Positions 8,437-11,719 of a stretch of DNA of 11,719 nt are shown piece by piece. This DNA is from JAYOFM01 sp038117225. GTDB taxonomy: Bacteria; Pseudomonadota; Alphaproteobacteria; Rhodospirillales; Casp-alpha2. The notes under the pieces are model-generated. The model saw only the letters and a list, made by a program, of their open reading frames with translations. It made no database searches and was not told the origin of the DNA. The stretch lies in contig JAYOFM010000111.1 in the NCBI GenBank assembly GCA_038117225.1, forward strand, positions 1-11,719. Direction: 5' to 3'. Made by a program: the position numbers and the translations under genes. Position 1 is the stretch's first letter. Each line of letters begins with the position of its first letter.

Positions 8437-8726
8437 GTACGCGATTCAACATCGGCGACGCGGTACGCGTACGCGAAGCTCACCCCCCCGGGCATGTCCG
8501 CACCCCCCATTTTGTACGCGGCAAATCAGGGCGAGTCGTCGATTACATGGGGGCGCACGCGAATCCCGAGGAACTCGCCTACGGTCGGCCCGGAAAGCCA
8601 GAACAGCCGCTTTACCGAGTATTATTTGATCAAGCGGACATCTGGTCGGATTACGCTGGCCCGGCGGCCGACACCGCCGTTGTCGATATTTACGAACACT
8701 GGCTTGAGCCAGTCGAGAGAGGCTGA
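8433..8726 (+). CDS. Nitrile hydratase / thiocyanate hydrolase family, beta subunit C-terminal SH3-like half (separate protein)
   Basis: A 97-residue protein equal to the C-terminal SH3-like barrel of the nitrile hydratase beta subunit: 'FNIGDAVRVR' (5-14), 'PPGHVRTPHFVRGKSG' (18-33), 'PLYRVLF' (59-65) and 'VDIYEHWLEP' (84-93). Arg23 in 'GHVR' matches the second conserved beta arginine at the metal site. The start is GTG at 8433, overlapping the previous stop, with GAGAAAG as a Shine-Dalgarno. Two C runs (8483-8489 and 8503-8508) fall in conserved codons and keep the frame. I therefore take the split as real and not a sequencing frameshift of a fused gene. Equivalent to scnA of thiocyanate hydrolase. 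The next gene begins 4 nt after the stop. Confidence 0.87.
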   Translation: MSTRFNIGDAVRVREAHPPGHVRTPHFVRGKSGRVVDYMGAHANPEELAYGRPGKPEQPLYRVLFDQADIWSDYAGPAADTAVVDIYEHWLEPVERG

Positions 8727-8730
8727 CGCC

Positions 8731-9369
8731 ATGGCGAACGACCCCAACGCTCACGACGACGAACACCGGCACCCCAATCAGCCGGATATCGAAGACGGGC
8801 CAATTACGCACCATATGGTGATGGCGGAAGCCGTCGGCGAATTGCTGATAGAAAAAGGCATCTTCAGTGCCGATGAATTGCGCGCGCAGATCGAAAAAAT
8901 CGATGCCAAATCGCCGGCACTCGGCGCGCGCATGGTTGCCCGTGCCTGGACCAGCCCCGAATTCAAGGCCCGCATGTTGGCTGACGTCGTCGCGGCGGCG
9001 GCCGAAATGGACATAGACGCTGGACATATTCCGATCCGCGCCATGGAAAACACGCCGGAGGTCCACAACGTCATCGTTTGCACTCTGTGCTCCTGCTACC
9101 CACGCATGCTGATCGGTCTGCCGCCGGACTGGTACAAAGCGCGTGCTTATCGTAGCCGCTGTATACGTGAACCGCGTGCCGTCCTGGCGGAATTCGGCAC
9201 GATTATCGCGGACGACGTGGAAGTCCGCGTGCATGATTCGACCGCCGATCTGCGCTACATGGTTCTGCCCATGCGCCCCGCGGGAACGGAGGGCTTGGAC
9301 GAAGACGCCCTGGCGGCCCTGGTCACCCGCGATTGTATGATAGGCGTCAGCCTGCCGAAATCACCCTAA
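8731..9369 (+). CDS. nthA: Cobalt-type nitrile hydratase alpha subunit / thiocyanate hydrolase gamma-like subunit
   Basis: A 212-residue metal-binding subunit, typical length for the family. It adds water to a nitrile (or hydrolyses thiocyanate) at a low-spin, non-corrin Co(III) or Fe(III) centre. The metal motif is V-C-T-L-C-S-C-Y at 116-123, with ligands Cys117, Cys120 and Cys122. Thr at 118 and Tyr after the last Cys are the cobalt-type signature (iron types read C-S-L-C-S-C-T). Two of these cysteines are normally oxidised to sulfinic and sulfenic acid. The C-terminal 'PAGTEG...DCMIGV' is also conserved. The N-terminus is His/Asp-rich (residues 8-20), as in several cobalt-type relatives. 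Position 125 is Arg ('CYPRM'), where I recall Trp in many cobalt nitrile hydratases. AGAGAGG upstream gives a good Shine-Dalgarno. The substrate (nitrile or thiocyanate) cannot be settled from sequence. Confidence 0.9.
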   Translation: MANDPNAHDDEHRHPNQPDIEDGPITHHMVMAEAVGELLIEKGIFSADELRAQIEKIDAKSPALGARMVARAWTSPEFKARMLADVVAAAAEMDIDAGHIPIRAMENTPEVHNVIVCTLCSCYPRMLIGLPPDWYKARAYRSRCIREPRAVLAEFGTIIADDVEVRVHDSTADLRYMVLPMRPAGTEGLDEDALAALVTRDCMIGVSLPKSP

Positions 9370-9373
9370 TCGC

Positions 9374-9389
9374 CGGCCCTGCCGGGCCG
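9374..9389. other. GC-rich hairpin between the hydratase operon and gcdH
   Basis: CGGCCC (9374-9379) pairs perfectly with GGGCCG (9384-9389) around a 4-nt loop. It begins 5 nt after the hydratase stop codon. No T run follows, so it is not a standard intrinsic terminator. It could protect the upstream message end, cause partial termination, or be chance in GC-rich DNA. Confidence 0.35.
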
Positions 9390-9411
9390 CACATCAATCA
9401 AGAGGCCCCCT

Positions 9412-10596
9412 ATGTCCGTGAGTTCCCCCTTTCAGTGGGACGATCCGTTTCACCTCGACCAGCAACTCGACGAGGATGAACGGATGATCCGCGACACCGC
9501 GCGCGATTATTCCCAAGAGAAGCTTCAACCCCGAGTTCTTCAGGCTTACCGAGATGAACATTTCGACGTGGAAATCATGCGGGAAATGGGTGAACTCGGC
9601 CTCCTCGGTCCGACCATTCCCGAGGAATATGGTGGCGCCGGCGTCAACAATGTCGCCTATGGCCTGATCGCGCGCGAAGTGGAGCGGGTCGATTCCGGCT
9701 ACCGCTCGGCCCTCAGCGTGCAATCTTCACTGGTCATGCACCCGATCAACGAATACGGCACCGAGGCGCAGAAGCAGAAGTACCTGCCGAAACTGGCGAC
9801 TGGGGAATGGATCGGATGTTTCGGGCTCACCGAGCCCGATGCCGGTTCCGACCCCGGCGGCATGAAGACCCGCGCCGAGACCGCGCAAGGTGGCTATCTG
9901 CTGACCGGGTCAAAGATGTGGATATCCAACGCCCCCGTTGCCGATGTCTTCGTCATTTGGGCCAAGCTTGATGGTGTCATTCGCGGTTTCGTACTGGAAA
10001 AGGGCATGGAAGGCCTTTCGGCACCCAAGATCGAAGGCAAGCTCAGCCTACGCGCCTCCATCACCGGCGAGGTGGTAATGGATAACGTGTTCGTGCCGGA
10101 AGAGAATATGTTTCCAGACATCACTGGCCTCAAGGGACCATTCGGCTGCCTCAACAAGGCGCGCTTCGGTATCGCCTGGGGAGCCCTCGGGGCCGCCGAG
10201 TTCTGCTGGCACGCGGCGCGCCAATATACGTTAGATCGCAAGCAATTCGGTCGCCCTCTGGCCGCCACACAGTTGGTGCAGAAGAAACTCGCCGACATGC
10301 AGACCGATATCACGCTCGGCCTGCAGGCCTGCCTACGCGTTGGCCGTATGCTCGACGACGGCACCTGCCCGCCAGAAAACATCTCCATGATCAAACGCAA
10401 TTCAGCGGGCAAGGCGCTCGACATCGCCCGTGTCGCGCGCGATATGCACGGCGGCAATGGTATCGCCGATGAATTCCACGTTATGCGCCATATGTTGAAC
10501 CTGGAAACCGTCAACACCTACGAAGGTACCCACGACGTCCACGCCCTGATACTCGGGCGGGCACAGACGGGGCTGCAGGCATTTGGCGGCGGGTAG
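9412..10596 (+). CDS. gcdH: Glutaryl-CoA dehydrogenase
   Basis: A 394-residue FAD acyl-CoA dehydrogenase that oxidises and decarboxylates glutaryl-CoA to crotonyl-CoA in lysine, tryptophan or aromatic catabolism; electrons go to ETF. The GCDH-specific segment 'SGYRSALSVQSSLVMHP' (95-111) carries Arg98 and Ser102, the pair that binds the glutaryl carboxylate. The FAD segment 'FGLTEPDAGSDP' and the catalytic base Glu371 in 'TYEGTHDVHALILGRAQTG' are intact. AGAGG (9401-9405) lies 6 nt before the ATG. It follows the hydratase operon by 42 nt in the same direction, so read-through is possible, though no biochemical link is obvious. Its stop is 3 nt from the stop of the convergent GltD-like remnant, with no terminator between. 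Very sure. Confidence 0.96.
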   Translation: MSVSSPFQWDDPFHLDQQLDEDERMIRDTARDYSQEKLQPRVLQAYRDEHFDVEIMREMGELGLLGPTIPEEYGGAGVNNVAYGLIAREVERVDSGYRSALSVQSSLVMHPINEYGTEAQKQKYLPKLATGEWIGCFGLTEPDAGSDPGGMKTRAETAQGGYLLTGSKMWISNAPVADVFVIWAKLDGVIRGFVLEKGMEGLSAPKIEGKLSLRASITGEVVMDNVFVPEENMFPDITGLKGPFGCLNKARFGIAWGALGAAEFCWHAARQYTLDRKQFGRPLAATQLVQKKLADMQTDITLGLQACLRVGRMLDDGTCPPENISMIKRNSAGKALDIARVARDMHGGNGIADEFHVMRHMLNLETVNTYEGTHDVHALILGRAQTGLQAFGGG

Positions 10597-10599
10597 CCG

Positions 10600-11475
10600 C
10601 TACTTTGCCTCCGCCACCATGTCGATTGCACCGCAAGGGCATTCCTCGGCGCACATGCCGCAACCCTTGCAGTAATCGTAGTTGAATTGGAAGCGGTTGC
10701 CGGAACCGAGCTTGATGACGGCGTTGTCGGGGCAGATGCCGTAACAGTTGTCGCATTCGAAGCAATTGCCGCAGGACAGGCACCGGCGAGCCTCGTAAAG
10801 CGCCGAGTCCTCGTCTAAACCCTGCAAAACCTCGTCGAAGCCTGATTGCCTGCGCACCGCCTCAAGCGCCGGCTGTACGGTCGGTGGCGCGTCATCGTAA
10901 TACCAAGCGTTGAGACGGTCGAAAGTGGCCGGATCGTGTTTTTTCGGCGGGACGTAAGTTTCACCACGCAGATAAGCGTCGATATGCCGCGCCGCCTTCT
11001 TGCCGTGACCGACGGCAACGGTGCCCGTGCGTTCCGCAGGCACCATGTCTCCTCCAGCAAACAGGCCCGGACGGCCGGTCATCATGTTCGCATCGACCTC
11101 GACGACACCGTCCTTGGCGATGTCGACCCCCGATACACGTTCGAGGAAGGACGTATCGACGTCCTGGCCGAGCGCCAGGATCAAGGTATCAGCCTCCAAT
11201 TCCTCGAATTCTCCGGTCGGCTGCCAACGGCCTCGTCCAACCGTGCCCGGTTGCAGGCGCCTTCGCAGGGGTGATAACAGACCCGCCCCATGACGCCAGG
11301 GAGCGGGTTGTCGCGGACCAGCGCGCGCCAGGCGGTCTCGTAGTCGCCCTCTTCGGCGTGCATCAACCAACCCTGTATATCCTCGCCAGCCGGGCACGCG
11401 ATATTGCATGGCGGTAATCGGTCGACATAGACCGGCATCAGCGTGCGCCATGAACCGGTGTGGTTGGCGAGGCTG
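10600..11475 (-). pseudogene. GltD-like NAD(P)H / Fe-S flavoprotein of a 2-oxoacid:ferredoxin oxidoreductase operon, internally deleted
   Basis: Two pieces of one protein in different frames. The N-terminal piece (about 11475-11225) reads 'TGSWRTLMPVYVDRLPPC', then 'CPAGEDIQGWL', then 'GRVCYHPCEGACN' and 'LDEAV': the Fe-S helical domain of glutamate-synthase-beta-like proteins. The C-terminal piece (about 11225-10600) starts at 'PTGEFEELEADTLILALGQ' and runs through 'GLFAGGDMVP' (FAD/NAD end). It then has a Cys-rich segment ('CLSCGNCFECDNC') and a ferredoxin-like 'CKGCGMCAEECP' motif, so probably two 4Fe-4S clusters. The region between, both Rossmann folds (roughly 300 residues), is missing, and so is the first part of the N-terminus. 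The frame changes at the junction. Family members normally pass electrons between NAD(P)H and ferredoxin-linked 2-oxoacid oxidoreductase. The open frame from 10600 up to the ATG at 11553 is a chimera across two junctions. True deletion or assembly collapse cannot be told apart here. Confidence 0.8.
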
Positions 11476-11553
11476 GTAGGCACAGATGACTTCCGGTCGA
11501 CACATCGCGATCGCTTCGGCTACCGCGACCGACCCTTCGGTTTGCTTCAGCAT
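11476..11553 (-). pseudogene. 2-oxoacid (pyruvate-type):ferredoxin oxidoreductase alpha subunit, only the first ~26 residues remain
   Basis: The ATG at 11553 has a fine Shine-Dalgarno (GGAAAGGA) and starts 14 nt after the gamma-subunit stop. The first 26 residues, opening 'MLKQTEGSVAVAEAIA' and running to 'RPEVICAY', match the alpha-subunit N-terminus of pyruvate/2-oxoacid:ferredoxin oxidoreductase. In the family this is followed by 'PITPQTHIVE' and some 350 further residues. Here homology stops at Tyr26 (11476-11478), and the DNA runs straight into GltD-like sequence in another frame. The rest of alpha and the expected beta (thiamine diphosphate) gene are absent. Confidence 0.75.
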
Positions 11554-11567
11554 GCGTCCGTCCTTTC

Positions 11568-11719
11568 CTAGGCCGCCTTGGCGAGCGCATAGGCCTCGCG
11601 AGCGGCGGCGATATTGGCGTCGGCAATGGCAGTGGGAAATTTCTGGCGGATGGCCAGCTCAACCGATTCTAGCCTCAATTGCCCTGAAATAGCCGCGAAG
11701 CCGGCCAACAGCACCGCAT
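11568..11719 (-). CDS. 2-oxoacid:ferredoxin oxidoreductase gamma subunit, C-terminal end (partial at window edge)
   Basis: The reading frame enters from the right edge and stops at TAG (11570-11568); 49 complete codons are visible. The sequence 'AVLLAGFAAISGQLRLESVE' followed by 'IRQKFP' and 'ANIAAAREAYALAKAA' matches the end of gamma subunits, in which 'LLGA...G' and 'ANxxAxxxGY'-like helices are typical. The gamma subunit is the small dimerisation subunit of the ferredoxin-dependent 2-oxoacid decarboxylating enzyme. It lies directly before the alpha-subunit start, the usual operon order. The substrate (pyruvate, 2-oxoglutarate or other) is not determinable from this end. Confidence 0.72.
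   Translation of the reverse strand, partial: AVLLAGFAAISGQLRLESVELAIRQKFPTAIADANIAAAREAYALAKAA

Noticed and set aside
8446..9234. 262-codon minus-strand open frame opposite the hydratase genes
   Set aside because: The three plus-strand genes have clear conserved motifs over the same DNA; the antisense product shows no recognisable feature.
10600..11553. Single 317-residue protein from ATG 11553
   Set aside because: Its first 26 residues are an oxidoreductase alpha subunit, the middle is out-of-frame GltD-like DNA, and only the end is in-frame GltD-like sequence, so it is a chimera created by two junctions.

Overview
The window looks like part of an alphaproteobacterial chromosome, perhaps from a Rhodospirillales-like lineage. 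The signs are high-GC coding DNA, a divergent putR/putA pair in which PutA lacks a DNA-binding domain, and pieces of a 2-oxoacid:ferredoxin oxidoreductase operon with a GltD-like flavoprotein. The taxonomy is inferred from gene content and protein style. The assembly is draft quality: there are two N runs inside putA (755-764 and 1011-1096), and the right end looks collapsed or deleted.

Left part (101-4487): an Lrp/AsnC-family regulator (minus strand) is divergent from a bifunctional proline dehydrogenase/P5C dehydrogenase, putA (plus strand). They share an AT-rich intergenic region with a 12-bp perfect palindrome. This is a self-contained proline-to-glutamate catabolic module with its own sensor. 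The putA frame shifts at both N runs, so neither N run has the true gap length.

Middle minus-strand pair (4501-6818): a PAS-GGDEF-EAL protein has a degenerate GGDEF site but an intact EAL site, so it is probably a c-di-GMP phosphodiesterase. It overlaps by 4 nt (ATGA) a KdsC-like HAD phosphatase, so the two are probably translationally coupled. Divergent from them (6978-7940) is a secreted protein of unknown function.

Plus-strand cluster (8110-9369): three tightly packed genes encode a cobalt-type nitrile hydratase/thiocyanate hydrolase-family enzyme. Its beta subunit is split into two genes: N-terminal domain, SH3-like C-terminal domain, then the metal-binding alpha/gamma subunit. A good sigma-70-like promoter (TTCACA-N16-TATAAT) lies just upstream. 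No activator (metallochaperone) gene is present in the window. Glutaryl-CoA dehydrogenase (gcdH, 9412-10596) follows, 42 nt downstream in the same direction.

Right end (10600-11719, minus strand): remnants of an operon read in the order oxidoreductase gamma subunit (its start lies beyond the window edge), alpha subunit (only about 26 residues), and GltD-like NAD(P)H/Fe-S flavoprotein (N-terminal piece and C-terminal piece). Two frame-breaking junctions (near 11475 and 11225) replace what should be roughly 3 kb or more of sequence. Either the locus has suffered deletions or the assembly is collapsed. The long open frame across both junctions is a chimera and not a real protein.

The least ordinary intact item is the three-gene split-beta hydratase without a local activator. 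I see no CRISPR array, tRNA, rRNA, insertion sequence or phage gene.
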